A stretch of DNA of 64,000 nt, taken from Cystobacter ferrugineus (GTDB lineage: Bacteria > Myxococcota > Myxococcia > Myxococcales > Myxococcaceae). Every line of letters starts with the position of its first letter. Positions within the stretch are counted from its first letter, which is position 1. The stretch covers positions 1,554,304 through 1,618,303 of the forward strand of contig NZ_MPIN01000001.1 of NCBI RefSeq assembly GCF_001887355.1, in the 5' to 3' direction. A program made the translations under genes and the position numbers. Positions 42,401-50,538 of the stretch are shown piece by piece. Under the pieces are notes generated by a model. It ran no database searches and was not told the DNA's origin. It was given only the letters and a program-made list of their open reading frames with translations.

Positions 42401-45284
42401 CTCGACGAAGGCGTGGGTGAGCGGGTTGGACCTGGTGGCGTCCGAGACGGACATGAACGGGAACGTCACGCTGTCCACGCACGATGCGCTGGGAAGGCCG
42501 GTGCGGACGGTGCTGCCGGACGGGAGCACGGAGACGTTCGCGTACCTGGATTGGGGCAACCCGTCGGCCCAGCGCATCCGCCGGACGGTGTCGGACGGGA
42601 CGGCGGACGGGCTGTGGATGGAGGTGTACGAGGACGGGCTGGGCCGGCAATACAAGACGGTGAAGGAGGGGGGCTTCGTCCAGGAGACGCTCTACAACGA
42701 CGGCTCCTCGAGGGTGTGGAAGAAGTCCTCAATGTACGGGCCGGGAGAGACGCCGCGCTACCAGGTGTTCTCCTTCGACGGGCTGGGGAGGCTGCGCACC
42801 ATCACCAACCCGGATGGGACGAGTGGCCAGCGGGTGTATGGCAACGGGCACGTCATCAGCTACGACGAGCTGGGCCGGGAGAAGGTGACGTGGACGGACG
42901 CCTACGGCCAGACGACACAGGTGCGGGAGAAGAACGGCAGCGCGTACCAATACACGACGTATGCGTATGACCTGCTGGGCAACCTGGTGCGGGTGACGGA
43001 CGCGGCGGGGAACGCCACCACGGTGACGTGGGACTCCCTGGGGCGCAAGCTGGTGGGGTGCGACCCGGACACGGGGTGCAGCAGCTTCACGTACGACGAG
43101 GCGGGCCACATCCTCACGTACAAGGATGCGAAGGGCCAGGTGACCCGCTTCACCCATGACGCGCTGGGCAGACGGCTCACCAAGACGCTGGCGGACGGAA
43201 AGCAGGTGCGCTGGTCGTATGACGAGGCGGGGCGTGGCGCGAGCAAGGGGATGCTGACGAGCGTGGTGGACACCTCGGGCAGTGAGTCGCGTGCCTACGA
43301 CAGCGCCGGACGGGTGATGGCCGTGACGAAGTGCGTGGTCAGCACCTGCTACACCACCTACCAGGGTTACGACACGGCGGGGCGCCTGGCCTCGGTGCGC
43401 TACCCGGACGGCGAGACGGTGAAGTATGGCTATGATGCCGCCGGACGGCTCGGTAGCGTGAGCGGCTACGTCAACGCCTTCACCTACAACGGCCGGGGAC
43501 AGTTGCTGTCCGCGGCCTACGCCAACGGGACCACGGCGCGCTTCAACTACGCGGACGCGCGACAGTGGATGACGGACTCCTCCGTCACGGGCCCCTCGGG
43601 CACGCTGTATCAGGCCAGCTACGGCTACGACGCGGGCGGTCGGGTGACGTCCATGTCCTCGTCCACCAACCCCTTGTCCAACCTGGGCTATGCCTATGAC
43701 GCCCTCAACCGGCTCACCAACGTCACGGGCAAACAGTCGCAGTCCTTCACCTACGACGCGCTGGGCAACCTCACCTGGAACTCCCAGCTCGGCGGCTATG
43801 CCTACGGCGATACCAACCACCGCCACGCCGTCACGGCCGCGGGCGCCACGGCCTTCTCCTACGATGCCAACGGCAACATGGTGTCCGGAGGCGGGCGCAC
43901 GTTGGAATGGGACGCGGACAACCGGCTGGCCCGAGTCACCACGTTCAGCGGCACCACCACCTTCCTTTATGACGCCAACGGCCAGCGCGTGCTCAAGAAC
44001 TCCCCTTCGGGCACCACGCTCTACTTCGGTCCCCTGATGGAGCTGAGGCCCACCGGCCTCACCAAGTACTACTACGCGGGCCCGTTGCTGGTGGCCAAAC
44101 GAGACACCTCCGGGGCCTCCTGGTTCCACCAGGACCACCTGGGCTCGGTGCGTGCGCTCACCAACCAGTCCGGACAGAAGGTGGCCAGCTACGACTACGC
44201 GGCCTTCGGAGCCACGCTGGCCTCCAGCTCCTCCGTCGACAACAGCCGGGGCTACGGCGGTCACGAGAGCGACGAGACGGGCCTCGTCTACATGAACGCC
44301 CGCTACTACGATCCCATGCTGGGCCGCTTCATCTCGCCGGACGCGCTGGTGCCGTCCTCGGGCAACCCGCAGGCGCTCAACCGCTACGCCTACGTCTACA
44401 ACAACCCCATCTCCAACACGGACCCCACCGGCCACGTGCCCGTGGTGGCCGCCATCGCCACCGCCGCCAGCGTCGGCATGGCCACCGGCTTCGCCGGCAC
44501 CGCCTTCGTCATGTCCGTGGTGGGGGCCGCCACCATGACGGCCGGCTACGTCCTCAAGGATCCGATGCTGATGAGCATCGGCGGCGTCCTCCTGGGCGCC
44601 TCGTCCGCCTACACCTTCGGCGCGGGCTTCCTCGGCGACAAGCTCACGTCACAGGCCGCCTGGGTGGGAGGCTCCATGTCGGCGCTCACCTCCCCCATCA
44701 GCCCGTTGGACCCGCAGCTCAAGCAGGCCCTGGGCATGGCGTACACGGCACAGAGTCTGTTCCACGAGTTCGAACACATGGACGAGAACATCCGCAAGGG
44801 AGCGGACCGGATGAGAGACAAGCTGACGGACCAGGACAGGGCCACCATCCTGGCGCAGAAGGAAGGGAAGCTGAGCAATCTCTCGAAGGAGAGTCAGTCG
44901 CTCATCAACAACCCGGACAACTGGAAGTCCTGGCAGCGCCAGTACGGGGAGGCGATGGAGCGGATGACGAAGGGGGCGTTGTCGGCGGGAGAGGCCATCG
45001 CGCTCAACCCGAGCGGAGGACTGGTGGGACCGGGAGACGGATGGATGACGCAGGTGCTGGAGGTGACCACCGGGTGGATTCCGGGGGTGAAGGCCCACGG
45101 CGTGCTGCATGACGCGGGGGGCTTCCTGGCGGGCAAGGAGGGCTTTGGCGTGGGCCCCGGCTACCTGTACCTGGGCCACAACTTCTTCGGCATGTCGAAG
45201 ACGTTACCCATCGCCGGCCAGGTGGAGGGCATCGCGGGCACCGGCGGCGGTTCCGTCGCCGCGCTCTTCCCCCGCTTGTTCTGA
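39474..45284 (+). CDS. Giant secreted SpvB / FG-GAP / RHS-repeat protein
   Basis: This is a 1936-residue protein. GTG 39474 has AGGAGG ahead and begins a signal peptide (cleaved near VLADAPP). Residues ~35-315 resemble the SpvB/TcaC N-terminal beta domain. Seven 53-residue FG-GAP/VCBS-like repeats follow (VTGDFNGDGKTDIAYTRPGW), about 318-680. YD/RHS repeats fill most of 770-1600, and the RHS core ends with DHLGSVRAL, YDYAAFGA and ARYYDPMLGRFISPDALVP. After the core, about 285 residues form the variable C-terminus: a hydrophobic part (AAIATAASVGMATGFAGTAF), then a helical part. I recognise no toxin motif there and no immunity gene follows. It is probably a cell-surface polymorphic toxin or adhesin. 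Confidence 0.9.
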   Translation: MKNRLLAVTVPYSLALLAGLVGGPVLADAPPNPSASVDTYYGAFSSAEPISVPAFHGLEPSLRLVYSSAGGSGAAGVGWGLEGFSTIGRASSTKGTPGYGGGDLFLLDGQDLVPCPAGSSSPSCTTGGTHATRIESYQRIKYDAAANTWTVWRKDGTRLAYAPLFAAYQAGALLGTYRWGVSSVTDTTGNTVNYGWWCDGSPAQECYPDNVSYNGTLVRLYREARPDPVTYAMGVSALGVTRYRLKTVDVTTSGRRVRAYQLTYTPSASSGRSLLQRVQQFGSDATLDGAGTVTGGSALPAMTLEYQTSPGALTSATWGTDADGLAFDANNHLVTGDFNGDGKTDLAHTRPGWNGWKMRLSTGNGFTSTLWGTDADGLAFDANNHFVTGDFNGDGKTDLAHTRPGWNGWKVRLSTGNGFTSTLWGTAMDYLATDAHSHVVTGDFNGDGRTDIAYTRPGWNAWKVCLSTGNGFTSANWGTDADMLAFDAYNHVVTGDFNGDGRTDIAYTRPGWNAWRVRLSTGNGFTSTLWGTAMDYLATDAYSRVVTGDFNGDGKTDIAYTRPGWNAWKVCLSTGNGFASANWGTDADGLVLDNDNRVVTGDFNGDGRTDIAYTRPRWNSWRARLSTGNGFISTLWGTDADSLVQDAYNYVTSGDFDGDGKTDLAFTRPQWNSWKTRRSSGPIPDLLSALRNGLGGTTRVQYSPSSAWSNTFLPEGLILQTTSAITQEDGRGNASTTRYQYQGGLWSSSERRFLGFRKVTSVLDSAGNYTETYYHQHVGCISKPEVTYYRNASGDIYKYSTFGYAESASAPFTSLMTDRWEYECNLSASCRRTLLQIGYDQFGNGIRTHEYGDYDVSGDERTSLRGFFVSTGAYIVGLPAYENIYAGIGTGGTLLKQTLNEYDGTGTYATSPIRGLVTRQRAWNNQTGGYVNRSFDYDAWGNLVSETDERGYTRTVEYDPTYHVHETKRCNALGQCSTKAWVSGLDLVASETDMNGNVTLSTHDALGRPVRTVLPDGSTETFAYLDWGNPSAQRIRRTVSDGTADGLWMEVYEDGLGRQYKTVKEGGFVQETLYNDGSSRVWKKSSMYGPGETPRYQVFSFDGLGRLRTITNPDGTSGQRVYGNGHVISYDELGREKVTWTDAYGQTTQVREKNGSAYQYTTYAYDLLGNLVRVTDAAGNATTVTWDSLGRKLVGCDPDTGCSSFTYDEAGHILTYKDAKGQVTRFTHDALGRRLTKTLADGKQVRWSYDEAGRGASKGMLTSVVDTSGSESRAYDSAGRVMAVTKCVVSTCYTTYQGYDTAGRLASVRYPDGETVKYGYDAAGRLGSVSGYVNAFTYNGRGQLLSAAYANGTTARFNYADARQWMTDSSVTGPSGTLYQASYGYDAGGRVTSMSSSTNPLSNLGYAYDALNRLTNVTGKQSQSFTYDALGNLTWNSQLGGYAYGDTNHRHAVTAAGATAFSYDANGNMVSGGGRTLEWDADNRLARVTTFSGTTTFLYDANGQRVLKNSPSGTTLYFGPLMELRPTGLTKYYYAGPLLVAKRDTSGASWFHQDHLGSVRALTNQSGQKVASYDYAAFGATLASSSSVDNSRGYGGHESDETGLVYMNARYYDPMLGRFISPDALVPSSGNPQALNRYAYVYNNPISNTDPTGHVPVVAAIATAASVGMATGFAGTAFVMSVVGAATMTAGYVLKDPMLMSIGGVLLGASSAYTFGAGFLGDKLTSQAAWVGGSMSALTSPISPLDPQLKQALGMAYTAQSLFHEFEHMDENIRKGADRMRDKLTDQDRATILAQKEGKLSNLSKESQSLINNPDNWKSWQRQYGEAMERMTKGALSAGEAIALNPSGGLVGPGDGWMTQVLEVTTGWIPGVKAHGVLHDAGGFLAGKEGFGVGPGYLYLGHNFFGMSKTLPIAGQVEGIAGTGGGSVAALFPRLF
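40425..41518. repeat. Seven tandem 159-bp repeats (FG-GAP)
   Basis: Units start at 40425, 40584, 40743, 40902, 41061, 41220 and 41379. Each encodes WGTxxDxLxxDxxxxVTGDFNGDGxTD. Long stretches such as GTCACCGGGGACTTCAAC recur almost unchanged, so the array is recent or kept uniform by gene conversion. Units 3 and 5 share the AMDYLATDA variant, suggesting duplication of a two-unit block. The seventh unit has diverged. Long antisense frames here are artefacts of the repeats. Confidence 0.9.
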
Positions 45285-45296
45285 GTGAACTGGAGC

Positions 45297-45321
45297 GCCC
45301 CCGCGCTCGTCGGGCGGGGGC
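45297..45321. terminator. Hairpin after the RHS gene
   Basis: GCCCCCGC (45297-45304) pairs with GCGGGGGC (45314-45321) over a 9-nt loop, 13 nt after the RHS stop. No T-run follows. Confidence 0.6.
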
Positions 45322-45349
45322 CTCCTCCGGTGGTCTCCAAAAGCAGACT

Positions 45350-45389
45350 GCCCGCCGCCTCCTGGCTTGGAGCCAGGAGCACGGCGGGC
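45350..45389. terminator. Strong bipartite hairpin between convergent genes
   Basis: Outer stem GCCCGCCG/CGGCGGGC (45350-45357 with 45382-45389) encloses an inner stem CCTGGCT/AGCCAGG around a 3-nt loop. It ends 28 nt before the minus-strand protease stop and can terminate both strands. Confidence 0.65.
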
Positions 45390-45417
45390 AGGGGTCCACG
45401 TGACAGGGATTCTGGCT

Positions 45418-47355
45418 TCAGTGACCCCAGGTCCCCGAGTTCCAGAGCGCGGTGACGCCGTCCTTGTCATAGATGACGAGGTTGCCGTCGTTCTGGAGGG
45501 TCAAAAAGGCGCCCGGGTGCCCGTAGGTGTTGGTCGACCAGACATCCGCGCCGACCGTCGGGGTGCTCGTGCGGTAGACCACGAAGTTGCCGTCGGTCTG
45601 CATGTGGGCCGACAGCACCCCCTTGCCCCCGGTATTCGCCGTCCACAGGGCGCTCGTCGCGTCCCAGAGGACCAGGTTCCCGTCGCCCTGCAGGGCGAGC
45701 GCGAACCGGCGGTCAATCGACCACAGATTCTGTCCCAGGGAGAGGCTCTGGCCGGCGACGAGGATGTTCGTCCCCACGCCCACGGCCTGCCAGGCGGCGG
45801 TCACGGAGGCGATGTCGGCCGTGGTGTACCCGAGCTGCGCGGCGGCCTGCTCCGTGGCGAGCTTCGCGTCGGCGAAGTTGGCCATGGTCTTACCGAGCAG
45901 CAGCACCGTGTTGGCCCGATGGAAGATCTGGGCCGCCTTGGCGATGCCAATTCCGCGCACGGCGATGGTGGAGCGGCCCCGTGGGTGCTGGCCGCCCTGG
46001 GACAGCAGATAGAACGCCAGGTTGGGGATGCCCGAGCTCAGGTGGACGTCGGTGAACGGGCTGAAGGTCTGGTCGAAGTAGTCCAACGACTGGCCGTCGA
46101 GCTTGGGGTCGTTCATGTAGCGGAGGGCATCGCCGGACGTGTAGGGAGTATAGATTTCCTCCGCGCACTTCCAGGTGTTGGCGTTCACCACCCGGCCGTT
46201 CCGGTACCACTCGCACACACTGCCCATGATGTCGGACATCGACTCGTTCAGGGCACCTGGCTCGGCGAAGTAGAGCAGGTTGGACGTGGAGCTCGTGAGC
46301 CCATGAGTCACCTCATGCGCCGTCACGTCCAGCGCGTTGACGAAGTTGCCGAACGTCACGCCGTCGCCGTCCCCGTACACCATCTGCTTCTTCGAGCTGA
46401 GCCACCCCGCGTTGGCGTAGTTGGTTCCGTAGTGGACCGAGCTGACGAGCTTGGACCCCGCGCCGTCGTAGGAGTCGCGGTTGAAGAGGGTCTTGTAGCA
46501 GTCGTAGGTCGTCCCGAGCAGGTCATAGTTGGTGTTGACCGTGGCGTCCGCGACCGCCGCGCCACCCTCCGCCCGGACGAGGGTTCCCGGGAGGCTCGCG
46601 GAGGTGGTGGCGTGGTTGGCGTCGTGCACCGACCGGCTCTTGATCGTGTGGATGTTCGGCAGCCGCAGCACGACCGACCCGCTCACGGCGTTGATGATGA
46701 CGTCATCATCCACCACCATCCCGTCCTTGCTCAGCCCCGTCACATTCACCCGGTACACGAGGTCCAGCTTTTCACCCGCCGGCCAGTAGGCCATCCGCGG
46801 CTGCGCCTCGACCTCGACCCGGTCGAACCGCGCGGAGTCCTGCCTGGCCACGGCGATGGCGTCCTCGGGGCTGAGCCGCGCGTCTCGCGGCGCGTCGAGA
46901 TCGGCGCGCGCGTTGCCGTGAACCGCGTAGATGGCGTCATTCCTCGTGTGGAGGACGAGCGAGCCACCCACGACCTCGCGACCATTCTTGCGCTGCGCAT
47001 AGACGAAGTGCCGGTCGCCGATGCCGTCCGTGACGACCCGCTGGAAGGAGAGCTCCGCGGGGTCCGCGCGGAACACCTTGCTCACCGCCAGGAGGGAGGG
47101 GCGCAGCGCGCTGACTTCGGCCTCCTCGGTCCTCTTCTCCCCGCCCAGCCGAATCTGGCCGAAGTTCCCATTCGCGAACGTGGGCACATGGCCCTGGTCG
47201 GTGCCCACCACCCGGAGATCGGAAATCTCGACGCCAAGGGCTTCGTTCGGCTCGGCGCCGTTGCTCTTCTCGTGTTCTTCCGTCCCCTGGCAGGCCGAAA
47301 GGCCGACCAGGAGGCCCAGGGTCGCGAGACCACGAAATCGATGCGCGGTGATCAT
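45418..47355 (-). CDS. M4 (thermolysin/elastase-type) metalloprotease lipoprotein with B-lectin repeats
   Basis: This is a 645-residue protein. The signal ends in a lipobox-like GLSAC (Cys22). A long FTP/PepSY-type propeptide precedes the catalytic domain, which has HEVTH (347-351) and the downstream Glu in [11 protein letters not shown], the M4 zinc site; the second catalytic histidine lies near [10 protein letters not shown]. From about residue 525 a bulb-type lectin region carries three QxDGNxVxY motifs ([33 protein letters not shown]), which bind mannose-type sugars. It is probably a secreted predatory protease targeted to glycans. The 25-nt shared element ends 113 nt before the start. 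Confidence 0.92.
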   Translation of the reverse strand: MITAHRFRGLATLGLLVGLSACQGTEEHEKSNGAEPNEALGVEISDLRVVGTDQGHVPTFANGNFGQIRLGGEKRTEEAEVSALRPSLLAVSKVFRADPAELSFQRVVTDGIGDRHFVYAQRKNGREVVGGSLVLHTRNDAIYAVHGNARADLDAPRDARLSPEDAIAVARQDSARFDRVEVEAQPRMAYWPAGEKLDLVYRVNVTGLSKDGMVVDDDVIINAVSGSVVLRLPNIHTIKSRSVHDANHATTSASLPGTLVRAEGGAAVADATVNTNYDLLGTTYDCYKTLFNRDSYDGAGSKLVSSVHYGTNYANAGWLSSKKQMVYGDGDGVTFGNFVNALDVTAHEVTHGLTSSTSNLLYFAEPGALNESMSDIMGSVCEWYRNGRVVNANTWKCAEEIYTPYTSGDALRYMNDPKLDGQSLDYFDQTFSPFTDVHLSSGIPNLAFYLLSQGGQHPRGRSTIAVRGIGIAKAAQIFHRANTVLLLGKTMANFADAKLATEQAAAQLGYTTADIASVTAAWQAVGVGTNILVAGQSLSLGQNLWSIDRRFALALQGDGNLVLWDATSALWTANTGGKGVLSAHMQTDGNFVVYRTSTPTVGADVWSTNTYGHPGAFLTLQNDGNLVIYDKDGVTALWNSGTWGH

Positions 47356-47467
47356 GATGAGCTGTTGTCTCCTCGGGGTGATGGTGAAATGGACGACGCG
47401 CCCGTCGATGGACGGGCGATGAATCCTTTGGGGATGGCCAGGAAAGTCGGTTCCACCCGAATTGAAG

Positions 47468-47492
47468 GAGCCAACAAGGCGGAAAATGATGC
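47468..47492 (-). promoter_or_regulatory. 25-nt shared upstream element (exact copy)
   Basis: On the minus strand: GCATCATTTTCC, GCCTTGTT, GGCTC, then ATTCGGG five nt on. Its 3' end is 113 nt before the M4 protease start, farther than the other copies, leaving a longer leader. The rest of 47493-47699 shows nothing I can name. Confidence 0.7.
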
Positions 47493-47699
47493 AGGAAATC
47501 TGCGGTCACCCCGAATTCGAGGGAGGGCAGTCGCCCGTGCAGGACGCCACTTCGCACAGCTGCATTGCCGGGCATGCTCCGGCCTGGTGATGCCGGGCCG
47601 CGACAGCCCCGGTGCGCCTTCCTGGAGGGATTCTCCCCGGGCGGGGGCAGAGCCGAAGCAACTCGAGGCGAGCCCACCACATGAGGCCTGTCCCGCGCC

Positions 47700-48302
47700 T
47701 TACTCGGACCAGAGAAGCGGCAGCTCGAACTCGATGGCCCCGAACGGCTCGACCCTCACCCGCTCCTCTCCCGAGAAGGTCTGAGCGAGCACCCACTGCC
47801 CCTCGACGAGCCGGTAGATGTCCAGCGTGCGGGCCAGCGGCTCCACCAGCCACAGGTGCCTCACGCCTTCCCGGGCGTAGATGCGCATCCTCGGGCCCGT
47901 GTCCCGGCTGCGCGTGCGGTCGGAAAGAATCTCGCACGCCCAATCCGGCGCCAGGTCGCAGTGCGCCGACGCATTGTCTCCGACGGCACGTGGCAGTCGC
48001 TCGCGCCGCCAGCCCGCCAGGTCCGGCACGAGCTTGTCCGGGCGCGGGCCCAGGTGCAGTTCCGGCTCATCGAGGATGACCCACCCTCCCGGCCCTCCCC
48101 TGCCGAACTTGAAGGGCGCCAGAAGGATGCCACCCAGGTTCGACGCCACGTTGGCGTGGGGAAGGGCCGGGTGCGGACTGAGGTGCAGCACACCCTCCAG
48201 GATCTCCGCCACCATCTCCTCGGGAGCGGCCTGGAAGGCCGCCTCCACGGACGGATCGTTGGGTTCGGTGGACTCGGAATCGGGAGGGCGACGGGTGACC
48301 AT
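47700..48302 (-). CDS. Uma2 family (DUF820) putative endonuclease, copy 2
   Basis: This is a 200-residue protein, near-identical in layout to the Uma2 at 15611-16216 (MVTRRPPDSESTEPNDPSVE, VPDLAGW, WACEILSDRT, RIYAREGVRHLWLV, FELPLLWSE). The 5' flanks are also related. The two are recent paralogues separated by about 31 kb. It is divergent from the DUF418 gene over 127 bp. The role of Uma2 proteins in the cell is unknown; nuclease activity is inferred from the fold. Confidence 0.8.
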   Translation of the reverse strand: MVTRRPPDSESTEPNDPSVEAAFQAAPEEMVAEILEGVLHLSPHPALPHANVASNLGGILLAPFKFGRGGPGGWVILDEPELHLGPRPDKLVPDLAGWRRERLPRAVGDNASAHCDLAPDWACEILSDRTRSRDTGPRMRIYAREGVRHLWLVEPLARTLDIYRLVEGQWVLAQTFSGEERVRVEPFGAIEFELPLLWSE

Positions 48303-48429
48303 GAGGGAAGAGCTTCGCATGCTCCTCGCGTACTGCAACGACAGGGCCATCGTCCGGTGGACGGTCGCCACCTCGTACGACAGGGAGGGTCCGGTTGACG
48401 GGGGGGGCACTCGGACATCTGTTGGGCGC

Positions 48430-49746
48430 ATGTCCGAGCCCTCTTCCCCCGCGTCGCTCTCCACGGCCCACTCCCGCCCGGTGGACAGCTCCGAGCGGGT
48501 GATCCTCATGGACGTGCTGCGCGGCTTCGCGCTGTGCGGAGTCTTCGTCTCCAACAGCTTCTCCTGGTTCAGCGGCCGCGCCCTCCTGCCGCGCGATCAG
48601 GTCCAGGCGTTGTCGGCGTCTCCGCTCGAGGCCGTCGTCACCGCGCTCTACTACTTCTTCGTCAACCAGAAGTTCGTCGTCCTCTTCTCCTTCCTCTTCG
48701 GACTGGGCTTCTCCATCCAGCTCGCGCGCGCCGAGGCCCGGGGAGTCCCCATCGTCCCCCTGTACTCGCGGCGGCTGCTGGTGCTGCTGGGCATCGGCGT
48801 GACGCACATGTTCGCGCTCTGGGTGGGCGACGTCCTCTCCACCTACGCCCTGGTGGGCTTCGCGCTGCTGCTCTTCCGCCGGAGCTCGGATCGGACGGTG
48901 CTCACCTGGGCGCTGATGCTGATCGCGGGAGTGCCGCTGCTCGTGTCCGCCCTCCAGCACTTCGCCCCCCTGCTGATGCACGGCACCCAGGCGGCGGCCG
49001 AGGCGATGAAGGCCAGTGAGGAGCAAGAGGCCCAAGCTCGGGCGCGCCTCCTGGACGGACTCTCCAGCGGCTCCGTCTGGACCTCCCAGACCGCGAACGC
49101 GCACTTCATCGTGTTCGTTCTCCCCCAGCTCAAACGGCTGATCTGGATGTGCACCATCCTGGGCCGCTTCCTGCTGGGCCTGCTCGCGGGACGGTACCTG
49201 CTGCTCCAGGACGTGGAGCGCCACCGCGTCTGGCACCAGCGGCTGCTCCTCTGGGGAGGAGCCGTGGGCATGCTGGGCAACGGCGCGTGGCTGGTGGCGC
49301 AACGCCTGCGCCTGGCGGGGCTCGTGGATCCGGCGAAGGACCACTGGATGCTCGTCCTGCCCCCCCTCCAGGAACTGGGCTTCGTGGGCCTGGCCGCGGT
49401 GTACGTGGCCGCCTTCGCCCTGCTCTTCCAGCGCGAGCGTTGGCGCAAGGTGCTGGAGGTGCTCGCACCCGTGGGACGCATGGCACTCACCAACTACCTG
49501 CTGCAGACCGTGGTGAGCCTCTGCATCTATGACGGCTGGGGATTGGGCCTCGTCGGCCGGATGCCGCCGTCGCGCTGCGTGGCGCTCACGCTCGTCATCT
49601 TCGCGCTCCAGGTGCACTTCAGCCAGTGGTGGCTGTCACGCTTCCGCTTCGGCCCGGCCGAGTGGCTGTGGCGCTCGCTCACCTACGGACGGGCACAGCC
49701 CATGCGTCGGGAGCCCCGGAGCGCCGTGGAGATCTCCGTGAGCTGA
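48430..49746 (+). CDS. DUF418 (YeiB-like) membrane protein
   Basis: This 438-residue protein has about ten hydrophobic helices. The first region reads RVILMDVLRGFALCGVFVSN, the typical DUF1624/DUF418 start, and the family ending ALTNYLLQTVVSLCIYDGWG then QVHFSQWWLSRFRFGPAEWL is intact. It is related to acyltransferase-3-like integral membrane proteins and may transfer acyl groups or transport a metabolite; the substrate is unknown. The ATG at 48430 was chosen because upstream in-frame codons overlap the divergent Uma2 gene. Confidence 0.88.
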   Translation: MSEPSSPASLSTAHSRPVDSSERVILMDVLRGFALCGVFVSNSFSWFSGRALLPRDQVQALSASPLEAVVTALYYFFVNQKFVVLFSFLFGLGFSIQLARAEARGVPIVPLYSRRLLVLLGIGVTHMFALWVGDVLSTYALVGFALLLFRRSSDRTVLTWALMLIAGVPLLVSALQHFAPLLMHGTQAAAEAMKASEEQEAQARARLLDGLSSGSVWTSQTANAHFIVFVLPQLKRLIWMCTILGRFLLGLLAGRYLLLQDVERHRVWHQRLLLWGGAVGMLGNGAWLVAQRLRLAGLVDPAKDHWMLVLPPLQELGFVGLAAVYVAAFALLFQRERWRKVLEVLAPVGRMALTNYLLQTVVSLCIYDGWGLGLVGRMPPSRCVALTLVIFALQVHFSQWWLSRFRFGPAEWLWRSLTYGRAQPMRREPRSAVEISVS

Positions 49747-49796
49747 TTCCCGGCCGAAGGACGGAAGCCAGCCGCCCTCCGGCCCGGTGAGCACCC

Positions 49797-50411
49797 TCAC
49801 AGGGTGACGTTCACCTGGAACTCGCCGCCGTTGGAGGACTTCGCGGTTCCCGTGACGGTGGTGCTGCCAACCTTGCGGCGCACCTCGCCGGTTCCGTCGT
49901 CCTCGATCTGCCCGGACATCTCCAGGTTCAGCGTGACCTCTCCCTCGAGGTCCCCGGTCATCTGGAAGGTGCCCACGAGCGAGCCCGTGAAGGTGCCGTT
50001 GGGGATGTTGCGCAGCGAGAGCTCCAGCGCCGGCTGGGCCGCCGTGTCGGTGGCCGTCTGGTAGGTGAGGCTCACCGGCTCCTCCTCCTCGGAGACGGTG
50101 ACCTCGCCGTCGGTGTAGCCCGCCATCCCGACGCGCAGCCGCATCCCCTTGTTCGCCGACGAGCCCTGGTCCACCTGTCCGGTGATGTTCAAGGTGCCCC
50201 CGGCGTCTCCGGTGGTCGACTGGGCCGGGATGTTGGCGCTCGAGGCGGCGTTGAAGCCGGCGAAGCCGAGTTGGAGGGACTTTCCGACGGACTTGTCCAA
50301 CCCGAGGTACGCGCGGCGGGCCTGCTCATCGGAGCTGAGCTCGTCGCTACAGGCGGACAGGAGGACCGTGACGGAGAGGACGGCGAGGACACGAAGGGAG
50401 GGAAGGTGCAT
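49797..50411 (-). CDS. Predicted lipoprotein, beta-sandwich (204 aa)
   Basis: The signal MHLPSLRVLAVLSVTVLLSA ends at Cys21 of the lipobox LLSAC. The mature part is rich in short strands with acidic turns (GEVTVSEEEEPVSLTY, GDLEGEVTLNLEMSGQI) and ends GEFQVNVTL. I recognise no family. The in-frame region up to 50882 lies antisense to the next gene. It is divergent from the M28 peptidase gene and convergent with the DUF418 gene. Confidence 0.6.
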   Translation of the reverse strand: MHLPSLRVLAVLSVTVLLSACSDELSSDEQARRAYLGLDKSVGKSLQLGFAGFNAASSANIPAQSTTGDAGGTLNITGQVDQGSSANKGMRLRVGMAGYTDGEVTVSEEEEPVSLTYQTATDTAAQPALELSLRNIPNGTFTGSLVGTFQMTGDLEGEVTLNLEMSGQIEDDGTGEVRRKVGSTTVTGTAKSSNGGEFQVNVTL

Positions 50412-50538
50412 GGCCCATGTGTACTCCGCCCCCTTGGAGGCACGCGACTGGTCGGCAGTGAAGGATGTGCACTCCTGGAAGGCCTTGCTGCCACGCTCCA
50501 GCATGTATCCTTCTCCGGCCCCCGAAGAGGAGATGCCT

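Noticed and set aside
39579..42650. A 1023-codon open frame on the minus strand
   Set aside because: It is antisense to the RHS gene; its repeats mirror the 159-bp FG-GAP array and its protein sequence has no known domain.
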